Source: Dinoroseobacter sp965279125 (GTDB taxonomy: Bacteria > Pseudomonadota > Alphaproteobacteria > Rhodobacterales > Rhodobacteraceae). Taken from it: 64,000 nt of DNA. Location of the stretch: NCBI GenBank assembly GCA_965279125.1, contig CBDIHL010000033.1, positions 54,231 to 118,230 on the forward strand. Direction: 5' to 3'. This document shows, in pieces, positions 16,551 to 25,523 of the stretch (the first letter of the stretch is position 1; each line of letters starts with the position of its first letter). The notes under the pieces are model-generated. The model was not told where the DNA came from, searched no databases, and saw only the letters and a list, made by a program, of their open reading frames with translations. The translations under genes and the position numbers were made by a program.

Positions 16551-16985
16551 ATGAGCATTCCGGCAGACTGGATCATGGGCCTGATTGGCGGGTTGATGAT
16601 CGGCACGGCGGCCGCGCTGTTTTTACTATTGAACGGACGCATCATGGGGGCGAGCGGGCTGTTTCGCGCGGCTATGACCCGGCTCGGACCTGATCGCGGG
16701 CGCGATGCGCTGGCCTTTGTCGCTGGGTTGGTACTGGTGCCGGGCCTCGTGATGATCGCGTTTATGCCCGAGCGCGTGACCCATTTGACGCCAAACCTCG
16801 TGGTTGTCGTGGCGGCAGGCCTTCTGGTTGGGCTGGGCACAGCACTTGCCAATGGCTGCACCTCCGGGCACGGCGTGTGCGGGATTTCGCGGCTGTCGTT
16901 GCGCGGGATCGTGGCGACGGTATTTTACCTGCTGGCAGGCGGTTTGACGGTGGCGCTGTTCCGGCACGGGTTGGGGCTTATCTGA
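16551..16985 (+). CDS. YeeE/YedE half-size transporter, first subunit
   Basis: 144 residues from the ATG at 16551. Four hydrophobic segments and two cysteine motifs, LANGCTSGHGVCGISRLSLR, match the YeeE/YedE (TsuA-like) family that moves sulfur compounds such as thiosulfate; the NGCTSGHG motif is the family signature. This is half of a full-length YeeE; the second half is encoded by the next gene, which overlaps its stop by one base (TGATG). The substrate is inferred from family only. Confidence 0.88.
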   Translation: MSIPADWIMGLIGGLMIGTAAALFLLLNGRIMGASGLFRAAMTRLGPDRGRDALAFVAGLVLVPGLVMIAFMPERVTHLTPNLVVVVAAGLLVGLGTALANGCTSGHGVCGISRLSLRGIVATVFYLLAGGLTVALFRHGLGLI

Positions 16986-17419
16986 TGCGCAGCCTTATTT
17001 CATTCGGTGTGGGCGGCCTGTTTGGGCTTGGATTGCTGATCTCGGGCATGACCGACACAACCAAGGTCATTGGCTGGCTTGATGTCTTCGGCGCATGGGA
17101 TCCGACGCTGGCCTTCGTGCTGGGCGGGGCGATTTTGCCGATGGCTGTGGCATGGCAAATCGGGGCGCGGCGCGGCAATCTTGCGCTGAACGGGATGCGC
17201 TTGCCTGCCCCTTCCACAGACGGTGTGGACCGCTCACTTGTGGTCGGCTCGACCCTGTTTGGGATGGGCTGGGGCTTGGCGGGGCTTTGTCCGGGTCCGG
17301 CGCTGGCATCCGTGATGTTTGGCGGTGTGGGCGGTCTGGCCTTCCTTCTGGCGATGGGCCTCGGTATGCTTGGCGCACCGCCACTTCGCATGCGGCTGGC
17401 GCGCGCATTTCCCGCCTGA
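16985..17419 (+). CDS. YeeE/YedE half-size transporter, second subunit (DUF6691-like)
   Basis: 144 residues. Four membrane segments; the motifs FGLGLLISGMTDTTKVIGWLD and GWGLAGLCPGPALA are the second-half YeeE signatures, and the LCPGPA cysteine is expected to pair with the NGC cysteines of the first half. The start overlaps the stop of the preceding gene, so translation is coupled. The DUF442 sulfurtransferase-like gene follows 14 bases later, supporting a role in sulfur compound uptake or sulfide detoxification. Confidence 0.87.
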   Translation: MRSLISFGVGGLFGLGLLISGMTDTTKVIGWLDVFGAWDPTLAFVLGGAILPMAVAWQIGARRGNLALNGMRLPAPSTDGVDRSLVVGSTLFGMGWGLAGLCPGPALASVMFGGVGGLAFLLAMGLGMLGAPPLRMRLARAFPA

Positions 17420-17433
17420 ATGGAGAGACATTG

Positions 17434-17868
17434 ATGGATATTCGCCCGATCACCGAAGACTACGCCGTCAGCCCTCAGATCGCGCTGGAAGACATCCCGG
17501 CAATCATGGCGGCAGGCTATACAACTGTGATCTGCAATCGCCCCGATGGCGAGATCCCGCCGCAGATCCAGGCAAGTGCGATGCGCGAGGCCGCGGAAGC
17601 GGCAGGGCTGGCCTTTGTCGAAAATCCGATCCACCCGGGCGGCTTTGGCGAACAAACGGTGGCCGTCCATGCCAGCGCGCTGGATGAGGCCACCGGTCCG
17701 GTCTTGGCCTATTGCGCGTCCGGCACCCGGTCGACCTTCATATGGGCGCTGACCCAAGCTGGCGCGCGACCGACCGACGAGATCATCACGGCAGGGGCGG
17801 CACAAGGGTATGATCTAGGGGGATTGCGGGGAATGATTGAGATGCTGGCCCAAGCTAAATCCTCTTAG
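17434..17868 (+). CDS. TIGR01244/DUF442 rhodanese-phosphatase-like protein
   Basis: 144 residues from the ATG at 17434, with GGAGAG upstream. The Cys-x5-Arg loop CASGTRS with Cys94 is the active site of this family (the N-terminal domain of Blh-type proteins), related to dual-specificity phosphatases and proposed to act in persulfide metabolism. FVENPIHPGGF and the N-terminal DIRPITEDYAVSPQI segment also fit. It follows the two YeeE/YedE genes, so a joint sulfur function is likely. Confidence 0.87.
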   Translation: MDIRPITEDYAVSPQIALEDIPAIMAAGYTTVICNRPDGEIPPQIQASAMREAAEAAGLAFVENPIHPGGFGEQTVAVHASALDEATGPVLAYCASGTRSTFIWALTQAGARPTDEIITAGAAQGYDLGGLRGMIEMLAQAKSS

Positions 17869-17892
17869 TCTCAATGCAATACGCCGCGAGAC

Positions 17893-18960
17893 CTATCTAG
17901 ACCCTGACACGGGCACGACAGGCCCGGGCGCATCTTGAGGCACAGGTATATGTGCGTCAGACACGCCGTCATCTGCGAACTCGGTCACACCTTGAGGCGA
18001 AACAGCCTCTCCCCCCTGGCCTTTCAACCGCACCGCCCGCGCGCCTTGGATCTGCCCCAAACGCCCCACCAAGGGCTTTCCCATGCCCTGCGGCTGCAAC
18101 GTCACTTGGTCGAGGCATTGCACCGGCAAGGTCAGAACGCTGCCGACCTTCCAAGCGTTGATCTCCTCCCAAGGCAGTTGCCTGCGGTGCAGGATCGCTT
18201 CGATCTGTGCTTGGCTTTCAAGGACCGCTCCCTGAAAGCGGTCCTGCCAGAGGGCGGCTTCTCGTGCATTGCGTTCGGGATCGGTCGCGGGCGCACTCGG
18301 GTCTTCCAGCCGTGCAACCGGAAAGGCCATCAGGATGCGCCCGGTAATCGCACCACCAAATTCGAGCGTGATCGTGATGGAAATCATCTCTCCCGGCGGC
18401 ATCGCCAAGAGCAAGGTGCGCGCGGATGTGGCGGCTGTGCCAAAACGGTAATCAGCCACCAGATCAGCGGTCTTATGATCGCCTCCGCGTTCGCTGATAT
18501 TGGACAAAGCTGCGTGCCAGCCCATCAGGAAAAACGTCATCAAGGGCCGCGCAAGGGCCGCTTGGATCGCCGTGGCCGGTTTGTCTTCGACCGCCGCCGG
18601 ATCGCGGGGCAAATGCCCGGTGGTGCGCACGCCTGTAATGGCCGCAATCGCCTTCGCATCAAGCGCCACAACGCCCTGATCCCCCTCGGGACTGACGAGG
18701 CTGGCCACCAGCGCCATGGGTTTCAGCAAGGCCGCCAAATCCGCAGGTCCATCAAGCGGCGCGCGCTCAGTCCCGGTGACCATGACATCGCAATCTAAGC
18801 AGCGTCGCCCGGCGCGCGCCATCGACAGGCGCAGGGCCTGTTCTTCTGCGGTGGCCAGATGCCCTTCGCCGGGGCGCGCCGCACGCAGTTTTGCCGCGAG
18901 AACTGAGCCCGCCCCTTCGGGTTTGCGCGGTGTCTCGATGGATGTCTCAGGTGCTGGCAT
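17893..18960 (-). CDS. FliM/FliN-family (SPOA) motor-switch-like protein, orphan
   Basis: 355 residues from the ATG at 18960; a TTG eight codons upstream is not favoured. The C-terminal SPOA domain shows EAILHRRQLPWEEINAWKVGSVLTLPV, followed by the VTLQPQGMGKPLVGRLGQIQG segment, as in FliN/FliM C-termini. The central part (WHAALSNISERGG, FGGAITGRILMAFP) fits a degenerate FliM middle domain. Such proteins form the flagellar C-ring and bind CheY-P. No flagellar genes are nearby. The tail from about residue 325 is Pro/Asp-rich and probably disordered. Confidence 0.8.
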   Translation of the reverse strand: MPAPETSIETPRKPEGAGSVLAAKLRAARPGEGHLATAEEQALRLSMARAGRRCLDCDVMVTGTERAPLDGPADLAALLKPMALVASLVSPEGDQGVVALDAKAIAAITGVRTTGHLPRDPAAVEDKPATAIQAALARPLMTFFLMGWHAALSNISERGGDHKTADLVADYRFGTAATSARTLLLAMPPGEMISITITLEFGGAITGRILMAFPVARLEDPSAPATDPERNAREAALWQDRFQGAVLESQAQIEAILHRRQLPWEEINAWKVGSVLTLPVQCLDQVTLQPQGMGKPLVGRLGQIQGARAVRLKGQGGEAVSPQGVTEFADDGVSDAHIPVPQDAPGPVVPVSGSR

Positions 18961-19029
18961 GAAGCCCTCGCGCGCGCAGCTCAAGACGTGGATCGCCTTG
19001 ACGCTCGCGCCACCATCGCAAAGGAGCCT

Positions 19030-21732
19030 TTACAAAGCGTTAGCATCCACAGGTTTCACCGCCGCCCACTCGACAGGGATCGTCACGCGGAACGCGGCCC
19101 CCTCTTGATCGTCAAGATAGGCAATCGCGCCACCAAGGCGGTCCATGATCTCGCGGCTGATCGCCAGACCAAGCCCCGCGCCGCCTGTGCTATTTGCCGC
19201 TTTGTCATCGTCGAGGCGGGCAAACTTTTCGAAAATCACCGTATGGCTATCGGCAGGAATACCTGCGCCATTGTCGATGAAATCCACCGTGATCTCGGAC
19301 GGGCCCGCACGCGACGAGATGCGCAAGCGAGGGGCCTCGGCATCGCAATACTTCGCGGCATTTGAGATAAGGTTGATGAAAACCTGCGCCAAACGTCCCG
19401 TATCGGTGTTCAGGATCACATCCTCGCCCGTCGCATCGCGCTGCACATACAACTTGCGCGCGCCCCCTGCCGCCGAGGCCGCCGCCACCGCTCGGTCGAG
19501 CACATCTCCCAAGCGCTCCTGCTGCGCGTCCAGCGTGACCTGCCCGTGTTCGAGCACCGACAGGTCCAGCAAATCATCCAGTAGCCGCGTCAAGCGGATA
19601 CTTTCATCTTGGATAATCCGCGCGTAGCGCTCCATTTCTTCAGGGGCCAAAGTGCCCGCCATCAAAATCTCGGAAAATGCCCGGATAGAGGTCATCGGCG
19701 TGCGCAGCTCATGGCTGATTTGGCTGAGAAACGCGTCTTTCTGAATCGCCAACTGCGTCAGTTTCTCATTGGCGCGCCGCAGCTGACGCGCGGTGGCTTC
19801 CAACTCGCCGGATTTGGCTTCTAACTGGCTGGAATACTCCATGATCTGCGCCGTTTCATCGGCCACGGCCATCAGATCGGCCACCGAAATCGACGCCCCG
19901 CCATGGACCTGCGCGATCATCGCATGGGCGGTGCCTGCGCCCACGGAGCCGGCCAGATTGCGTTCCAACTCGGCTAGAAATTCCGGCGTTGGCTCCGGCA
20001 GGTAACCGTCCTTGCCCTGTGCACGCGAGGTGCGCGCAAATAGCGATGTCGCTTCCTCGGATCCTAAAATGCGCTGCGCCATCACCAGCAGGTCTTCGGC
20101 CTCGGCCCGCCCCCCTGACCAGATACGCGGGGCGGAGGCATGCTCGAACACATTGACGAACTCGGCGCCTTGCAGCCGCTCCATCGGCGAAGGGAAGGTG
20201 GCCAGCGACACCCCCAAGAACAATCCGGTATTGATCACCATCGACCACAGCATCGCATGAACCAGCGGGTCGAGGCCTGTCAACCCGAACAACGCCTCGG
20301 GCCGCAGACCCGCGATCCCGAACGGACCATCGGCAAGCGTCTGCGCCGAGAACACCGCATCGGGCCCAAAGCTTGGCAGCAGCAGCGTGTAGCACCACAC
20401 AAGGAACCCCGCGATCAAACCCGACGCAGCCCCACGCCGGGTTGCCCCGCGCCAGAATAACCCGCCAATCAGCGCCGGAAATACTTGGGCGACGCCTGCA
20501 AACGAGATCAGGCCGATCTGCGCCAAGCCCGCCGAGCCGCCTGCGACCGCATAATACCCATAGCCAAGCCCCAATACCGCGGCGATGGCGCACCGCCGGG
20601 CATATAGCACGACGCGGCGCACATCGCCCGACATGCTGGCCCCGCCTGATTGCAACGACAGCCACACCGGCATGACGACATGGTTTGACAGCATCGTAGA
20701 CAGCGCGATGGAGGCGACGATCACCATGGACGTGGCCGAAGAAAACCCCCCGAGGAACGCCAGAACCGCGAGAGTGTTTTGCCCCTCGCTGAGCGGCAAG
20801 GTTAGCACGAACTGGTCCGGGTTCGATCCTGCAGGCAAGCTTTCCAATCCCATCACCGCGATGGGCACGACGAACAGCGAGATCAACATAAGATAGAGTG
20901 GGAAAGCCCAACTGGCCGTCGCCAGATGCCGCTCGTCGGCATTCTCGACCACCAAGACCTGAAACATGCGCGGCAAACAGATCACCGCGATCCCCGACAG
21001 CATCGTCAGTGTGATCCAGCGCCCGCCCTCGACCTGCCATGCCGAGATCGGCGAGGCGTCGATCTTCTCCAACATCGGGCCGAACCCGCCTGCCATGCCC
21101 CACACGACGAACACGCCCACGGCGATCAGCGCGAACAACTTGACGATCGACTCGACCGCGATGGCCATGACGACACCGTGGTGACGCTCGTTCGCATCCA
21201 AATTGCGCGTCCCGAAGATGACGGTGAACACCGCGAGGCCAACGGCCGTCCAGAAGCCAGTCAGGCTGCTTGAGGCGCTTTGCGTGTCGCTGGCGAACAC
21301 TTGCAGCGACAAGTTCACCGATTGCAGTTGCAGCGCAATATAAGGTGTCGTGCCGATCACGGCGAGGATCGTGACCAGCACCGCGATGCCGTTGGATTTG
21401 CCGTAGCGCGCCGACAGCAGGTCCGCGATGGAGGTGGCCCGCTGCGCACGTCCCACCCGCACCAGCTTGCGCAGCAGCCACCACCAGCCGATGAAGACCA
21501 GCGTCGGGCCAAGATAGATCGTGACGTATTCCAGTCCCGAGCGCGCGGCAAAACCAACCGCACCGTAGAAGGTCCAGCCGGTGCAATAGACCGACAGCGA
21601 CAACGTATAGATCAGTGGAGAGCGCAGCCATGCGGTCTGGCCCGCGCGCGCGCGACGCTCGGCCGCGAAGGCGACCAAGAACAAAAGACCGCCATAGACC
21701 AAGGCGACCAGGATCAAGAGGTCGAGCTGCAT
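19030..21732 (-). CDS. Sodium-solute symporter/histidine kinase fusion (CbrA-like)
   Basis: 900 residues. The N-terminal half (about 1-520) has some 13 membrane spans with sodium:solute symporter character (VYCTGWTFYGAVGFAARSGLEY, GRWITLTMLSG, FSSATSMVIVASIALSTML). A coiled coil near 620-660 leads to the phosphoacceptor SQISHELRTPMTSIRAF with His674. The ATPase domain has NLISNAAKY, DNGAGI and GGAGLGLAIS. There is no C-terminal receiver. CbrA-like kinases sense a transported solute or carbon status. The gene is last in a three-gene minus-strand operon with a small membrane protein and a receiver protein, its probable partner. Confidence 0.88.
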   Translation of the reverse strand: MQLDLLILVALVYGGLLFLVAFAAERRARAGQTAWLRSPLIYTLSLSVYCTGWTFYGAVGFAARSGLEYVTIYLGPTLVFIGWWWLLRKLVRVGRAQRATSIADLLSARYGKSNGIAVLVTILAVIGTTPYIALQLQSVNLSLQVFASDTQSASSSLTGFWTAVGLAVFTVIFGTRNLDANERHHGVVMAIAVESIVKLFALIAVGVFVVWGMAGGFGPMLEKIDASPISAWQVEGGRWITLTMLSGIAVICLPRMFQVLVVENADERHLATASWAFPLYLMLISLFVVPIAVMGLESLPAGSNPDQFVLTLPLSEGQNTLAVLAFLGGFSSATSMVIVASIALSTMLSNHVVMPVWLSLQSGGASMSGDVRRVVLYARRCAIAAVLGLGYGYYAVAGGSAGLAQIGLISFAGVAQVFPALIGGLFWRGATRRGAASGLIAGFLVWCYTLLLPSFGPDAVFSAQTLADGPFGIAGLRPEALFGLTGLDPLVHAMLWSMVINTGLFLGVSLATFPSPMERLQGAEFVNVFEHASAPRIWSGGRAEAEDLLVMAQRILGSEEATSLFARTSRAQGKDGYLPEPTPEFLAELERNLAGSVGAGTAHAMIAQVHGGASISVADLMAVADETAQIMEYSSQLEAKSGELEATARQLRRANEKLTQLAIQKDAFLSQISHELRTPMTSIRAFSEILMAGTLAPEEMERYARIIQDESIRLTRLLDDLLDLSVLEHGQVTLDAQQERLGDVLDRAVAAASAAGGARKLYVQRDATGEDVILNTDTGRLAQVFINLISNAAKYCDAEAPRLRISSRAGPSEITVDFIDNGAGIPADSHTVIFEKFARLDDDKAANSTGGAGLGLAISREIMDRLGGAIAYLDDQEGAAFRVTIPVEWAAVKPVDANAL

Positions 21733-22076
21733 CAGCCGGTCTTCCCCTCAGCCCCTTTGGCGTGGGGGGCACTTGAGGTGTCGGGTTCACGCAACACCCG
21801 CGCAATCAAAGCCCCAGCCACAATCAAGGCGATCCACGTCCCGAATAAGAACAGCCCCATCGCGCTGGTGGTCCCGGAGGTGCCGCGCGCGATCAAGGCC
21901 GAGGGCACAAAAAATAAAAACGCTCCGAACACCGGCAACACCCGTGCCGCATCAATCAGGCGGCGACGGCGATAGGGTTGGCGTTGCAAAAACAGGGTTT
22001 GGGGCGGCTCTAACACTGGCTTGGGCGCAGGCTTTGGCACTGGCTTTGGCGCGGCGGGGGTCTCCGGTTCAGACAT
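21732..22076 (-). CDS. Small membrane protein in the symporter-kinase operon
   Basis: 114 residues. A Pro/Lys-rich N-terminal tail (repeats of PKPxPKP) is followed by a basic RRRRLIDAARVL segment and two hydrophobic spans (LPVFGAFLFFVPSALI and GLFLFGTWIALIVAGALI). The acidic start MSEPETPA and size fit the small protein that often precedes symporter-kinase genes; it is possibly an assembly or anchoring factor. The stop overlaps the kinase start (TGATG), and its start overlaps the receiver gene by eight bases. No function assigned. Confidence 0.78.
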   Translation of the reverse strand: MSEPETPAAPKPVPKPAPKPVLEPPQTLFLQRQPYRRRRLIDAARVLPVFGAFLFFVPSALIARGTSGTTSAMGLFLFGTWIALIVAGALIARVLREPDTSSAPHAKGAEGKTG

Positions 22077-22440
22077 CTCCGATCAGGGTCTGGACTTGGT
22101 GCAAGACCTCCTTGTTCGAGAACGGCTTGGTCATGAACGACGTGACCCCCAAGCTTTCGGCCTGATCGCGGTCATGCTTTTGACCACGCGCGGTCAACAT
22201 CATCACCGGCAAGGCTTGGGTCGCAGGGGCCGCGCGCAGATCGCGCAAGATATCTAGGCCGCCGCGTCCCGGCAGCATCAAATCGAGGATCAACATATCT
22301 GGTGTTTCCCGCGCCACGGCGTCCAAAGCCGTGGTGCCATCCCCGTGGCTGACGACCTGATACCCCGCGCGCGACAAGATAAATCCTATCGCCTCGATGA
22401 TATTCGGCTCGTCCTCGACCAATAAGACCGATTTCGGCAT
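22069..22440 (-). CDS. Single-domain response regulator
   Basis: 123 residues, a receiver only. Acidic pocket E9-D10, phosphoacceptor D53 in LILDLMLPGRGG, threonine in MMLTARG, and the TKPFSNKEV lysine are present. Without an output domain it acts by protein contact or as a phosphorelay partner. It heads the operon with the small membrane protein and the symporter-kinase, so it is the likely target of that kinase. The 99 bases upstream include a perfect GCGCAAG-TTT-CTTGCGC hairpin (22501-22517). Confidence 0.9.
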   Translation of the reverse strand: MPKSVLLVEDEPNIIEAIGFILSRAGYQVVSHGDGTTALDAVARETPDMLILDLMLPGRGGLDILRDLRAAPATQALPVMMLTARGQKHDRDQAESLGVTSFMTKPFSNKEVLHQVQTLIGDV

Positions 22441-22539
22441 GGCCGATCCCCTCCCGTCACGGCTGTGTATATCGTGTTGTTCTTATTGCTTTCGGTTATC
22501 GCGCAAGTTTCTTGCGCTGTCAAAATATGAACACGGTGC

Positions 22540-23838
22540 TCATTCGATAAGCACAGACGGCTCGCGCCGTGCCGCACATGTGGTCCGTGGGCAGATGCGG
22601 CAGGTGGTGCCCACCGGGATCGGGCGCGCGCCTGCAAGCGCCCCACGATCCAACGCCACCAACATCGACGCACGCAAAATCGGGGCGCGGTCAAACTCAA
22701 GCCCCGCAATTGGCTCGGCCACGCTCCAGGTTTCAAAGCGGCGTCCCGGCGGCGTGTCGACGAGAGTGTGCTGCGCCCTCATCGGGTGGCTCAGCGCTTG
22801 GTAAAGTGGCCACACCGCGCAGGCCGCCCCGTAGCGTGGCACCGGAAACCCGTCGAGTGCCTTGCGAAACAAAAGCGCCCCTGCACCATCGGCTACGATC
22901 AAGCCGAAGTCTTGGCCCAGCGCCTCGGACGGCAGGGTCGCGAGGCGCTGCATGGCTTGGGACAACTGCACCCCAAACGCGGCAGCCATGGCGGCGGGAT
23001 CTGGGGTATTGGCCCAGAAGGTGGTGACATCGGCGGCAGGCATTTTCTGCGCAAGACTAGCATAAATCTCGAAATACGACCGGGCAAGTGCCCGCGATTG
23101 CGGCGTGACCAACTCAGGGGCGGCCTCCACCAGCGGGTCTATGCTGCGCGCAGCCTCGGTGCTTTCCAACTCGGGCAGGTGGTAGCCTTTGGCGGCCAAA
23201 TGCACATCAAGCGCCTCCAACGGGGTCGCAAACCGGGTCTCGGCAGCTTGGACCTGATCCTCGAAATAGCTGACCAGCGCTTGGCTGCCCTCTGCAAGAC
23301 GGCTGCTTTCCTCGTGGATGTTGCGGGTAAAGCGGTCGCGCCACTGCGCTTCGATCTCAGGGGTTTCCATCAAGATGCCCGCGGTCGATTGGATCGCGGT
23401 CACGTTGGATAGCAGATCATGCAGCGCTTCGGCCAGAAACGGGTCATGGGTCATACGATCATTCAACGCCTCGATGGTGCGGTCTTGGGTCAGCGTGCGG
23501 CGGCGCTGCGCTGCAATCAGGCGCGCCCAGCCGGGAAAGCGGCTGACGAATTCCTCAAGGCGGTCGACCTCTGCGGTGTCCTTGCGCGACACCGAGGCCG
23601 CTTCGCGCAACGCTTCCAGCAAGGCCTCCTCCGCGCCTTCGCTCAGGGTGGTGACATCAACGCCAAGCGCACGCGCAATCTGAATCAATACCTTTCCGCC
23701 AATCTTGCGGCGATTGTGCTCGATCAGGTTCAGGTAGCTGGCCGATATGCCCGCCAAACGGGCGAGTTCGGCCTGGCGCAGGTTGAGCGCTTGGCGTCGT
23801 TCGCGGATTCGGCTGCCTGTAAGGCCAGATTTCGGCAT
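22540..23838 (-). CDS. XRE-family short-chain fatty acyl transcriptional regulator
   Basis: 432 residues from the ATG at 23838, preceded by a strong AGGAGG. The N-terminal HTH (RIRERRQALNLRQAELARLAGISASYLNLIEHNRR) is followed by a DUF2083-type regulatory domain and a C-terminal cysteine motif CRICPRTTC. This is the RamB/ScfR layout of regulators for acetate, propionate and short-chain acyl-CoA use in Actinobacteria and alphaproteobacteria. A 227-base AT-richer divergent spacer separates it from the ABC transporter operon and may hold its sites (TTTACACA and TTTACAAA are visible). The effector is inferred from family. Confidence 0.85.
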   Translation of the reverse strand: MPKSGLTGSRIRERRQALNLRQAELARLAGISASYLNLIEHNRRKIGGKVLIQIARALGVDVTTLSEGAEEALLEALREAASVSRKDTAEVDRLEEFVSRFPGWARLIAAQRRRTLTQDRTIEALNDRMTHDPFLAEALHDLLSNVTAIQSTAGILMETPEIEAQWRDRFTRNIHEESSRLAEGSQALVSYFEDQVQAAETRFATPLEALDVHLAAKGYHLPELESTEAARSIDPLVEAAPELVTPQSRALARSYFEIYASLAQKMPAADVTTFWANTPDPAAMAAAFGVQLSQAMQRLATLPSEALGQDFGLIVADGAGALLFRKALDGFPVPRYGAACAVWPLYQALSHPMRAQHTLVDTPPGRRFETWSVAEPIAGLEFDRAPILRASMLVALDRGALAGARPIPVGTTCRICPRTTCAARREPSVLIE

Positions 23839-24065
23839 AATGAATCCTCCTTGAATCAAGCGCTTGCTGCACCTGCGCGAGAATTCGTTTACACATTCTG
23901 CGGGCGCATTGACAGATTTCTTTACAAATAAATTCAAAGATCAAGGGCGCTTGTTGATTGGATTGACCATTCCAAGGCTTATTGGGGCAAGCCTTGAAAA
24001 GGGCTTGTGAATGACGGGTGGAGGAGCCCGATCATCCATCTGCATAAAAAACGGGAGGATATTCT

Positions 24066-25412
24066 ATGTCCAAATTCAATCTCAGCCGTCGCGGCGTGCT
24101 GAAAACGGGCGCTGCTGCCGGTGCCGGTCTGGCGATGCCGACCATTCTATCCGCAGCGGGCCACACTGGCTTCACCAACGCACCAGGCGACAGCTCGGTC
24201 ACGCTGGGCTTCAACGTTCCACAGTCCGGCCCCTACGCGGACGAGGGTGCGGACGAGCTGCGCGCCTACTTCCTCGCGGTCGAGCACCTGAACGGTGAAG
24301 GCGATGGCGGCATGATGAACACCTTCTCGTCCAAAGCTCTGGACGGTGCAGGTATCCTTGGCCGCAAGGTCGAGTATGTCACCGGTGACACACAGACCAA
24401 ATCCGACGCCGCGCGCGCATCCGCACGCTCGATGATCGAAAAAGACGGCGCGATCATGGTAACTGGCGGCTCGTCCTCCGGTGTGGCTGTGGCTGTGCAG
24501 GCGCTGTGCCAAGAGGCCGGCATCATCTTCATGGCGGGTCTGACCCACTCCAACGACACCACAGGTAAGGACAAGAAGGCCAACGGTTTCCGTCACTTCT
24601 TCAACTCCTACATGTCTGGTGCGGCTCTGGCGCCTGTTCTTGCTGCCAACTACGGCACCGACCGGAACGCCTATCACCTGACCGCCGACTACAACTGGGG
24701 TTACACCACAGAAGAAGCCGTGCGCTCGTCCACCGAAGCTATCGGCTGGAACACCGTCGAGACGGTTCTGACACCGCTCGCGGCGACCGACTTCTCGTCG
24801 TATATCGCACCGGTTCTGAACTCGGATGCGGACGTTCTGGTTCTGAACCACTACGGCGGCAACATGGTGAACTCGCTGACCAACGCGGTTCAGTTCGGCT
24901 TGCGTGACCGTATGGTCAACGACAAGAACTTCGAGATCGTTGTACCGCTTTACTCGCGCCTGATGGCGAAGGGTGCGGGCGCCAACGTTAAGGGGATCTT
25001 CGGGTCGACCAACTGGCACTGGACCCTGTCTGACGAGGGCACCCAAGCCTTTGTCCGCTCGTTCGGCACCAAGTACGGCTTCCCACCCTCGCAGGCGGCG
25101 CATACCTGCTACGTCCAGACGCTGCTTTATGCAGATGCTGTGACCCGCGCAGGCTCGTTCAACCCATGCGCGGTTGTCGAGGCGCTTGAGGGCTTCGAGT
25201 TCGACGGCATGGGCAACGGCCCGACGCTGTACCGCGCCGAAGATCACCAGTGCTTCAAGGACGTGCTTGTTGTGAAGGGTAAAGAGAACCCAGAAAACGA
25301 GTTCGACCTTCTTGAGATCGTCGAAGTGACGCCTGTTGCTCAGGTCACTTACGCACCCGATCACCCCCAGTTCTCTGGTGGCGAGCTGGGATCGTGCAAC
25401 CCTGGCGCATAA
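24066..25412 (+). CDS. ABC transporter substrate-binding protein, branched-chain amino acid/amide type
   Basis: 448 residues. The N-terminus MSKFNLSRRGVLKTGAAAGAGLAMP is a twin-arginine (Tat) signal (SRRGVLK). The mature protein has the type I periplasmic-binding fold (GFNVPQSGPYADEG, IMVTGGSSSGVAVAVQALCQEAGIIFMAG) of the LivK/UrtA/FmdD branch. Tat export suggests folding in the cytoplasm, as recalled for relatives. It is followed by permease and ATPase genes in order LivH, LivM, LivG, LivF types. The AGGAGG-like site GGGAGG lies before the ATG. The ligand (amino acid, short amide or urea) cannot be read. Confidence 0.87.
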   Translation: MSKFNLSRRGVLKTGAAAGAGLAMPTILSAAGHTGFTNAPGDSSVTLGFNVPQSGPYADEGADELRAYFLAVEHLNGEGDGGMMNTFSSKALDGAGILGRKVEYVTGDTQTKSDAARASARSMIEKDGAIMVTGGSSSGVAVAVQALCQEAGIIFMAGLTHSNDTTGKDKKANGFRHFFNSYMSGAALAPVLAANYGTDRNAYHLTADYNWGYTTEEAVRSSTEAIGWNTVETVLTPLAATDFSSYIAPVLNSDADVLVLNHYGGNMVNSLTNAVQFGLRDRMVNDKNFEIVVPLYSRLMAKGAGANVKGIFGSTNWHWTLSDEGTQAFVRSFGTKYGFPPSQAAHTCYVQTLLYADAVTRAGSFNPCAVVEALEGFEFDGMGNGPTLYRAEDHQCFKDVLVVKGKENPENEFDLLEIVEVTPVAQVTYAPDHPQFSGGELGSCNPGA

Positions 25413-25431
25413 GCCTGCGGTCTTAAAATAT

Positions 25432-25460
25432 GTCTGTGCGCCCGTCTTGGGCGCGCAGAC
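25432..25460 (+). promoter_or_regulatory. Hairpin between binding-protein and permease genes
   Basis: Arms GTCTGTGCGCCC and GGGCGCGCAGAC (one G-U wobble) with a five-base loop and no T-run. Such hairpins after binding-protein genes commonly stabilise the upstream message or partly terminate, giving more binding protein than permease. Confidence 0.6.
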
Positions 25461-25523
25461 CCTTCGCCCCAGTTTGCTGCTGCGCATCGGGGCCTTTCCA
25501 ATAAATCGATCAAGGTGGGACCG

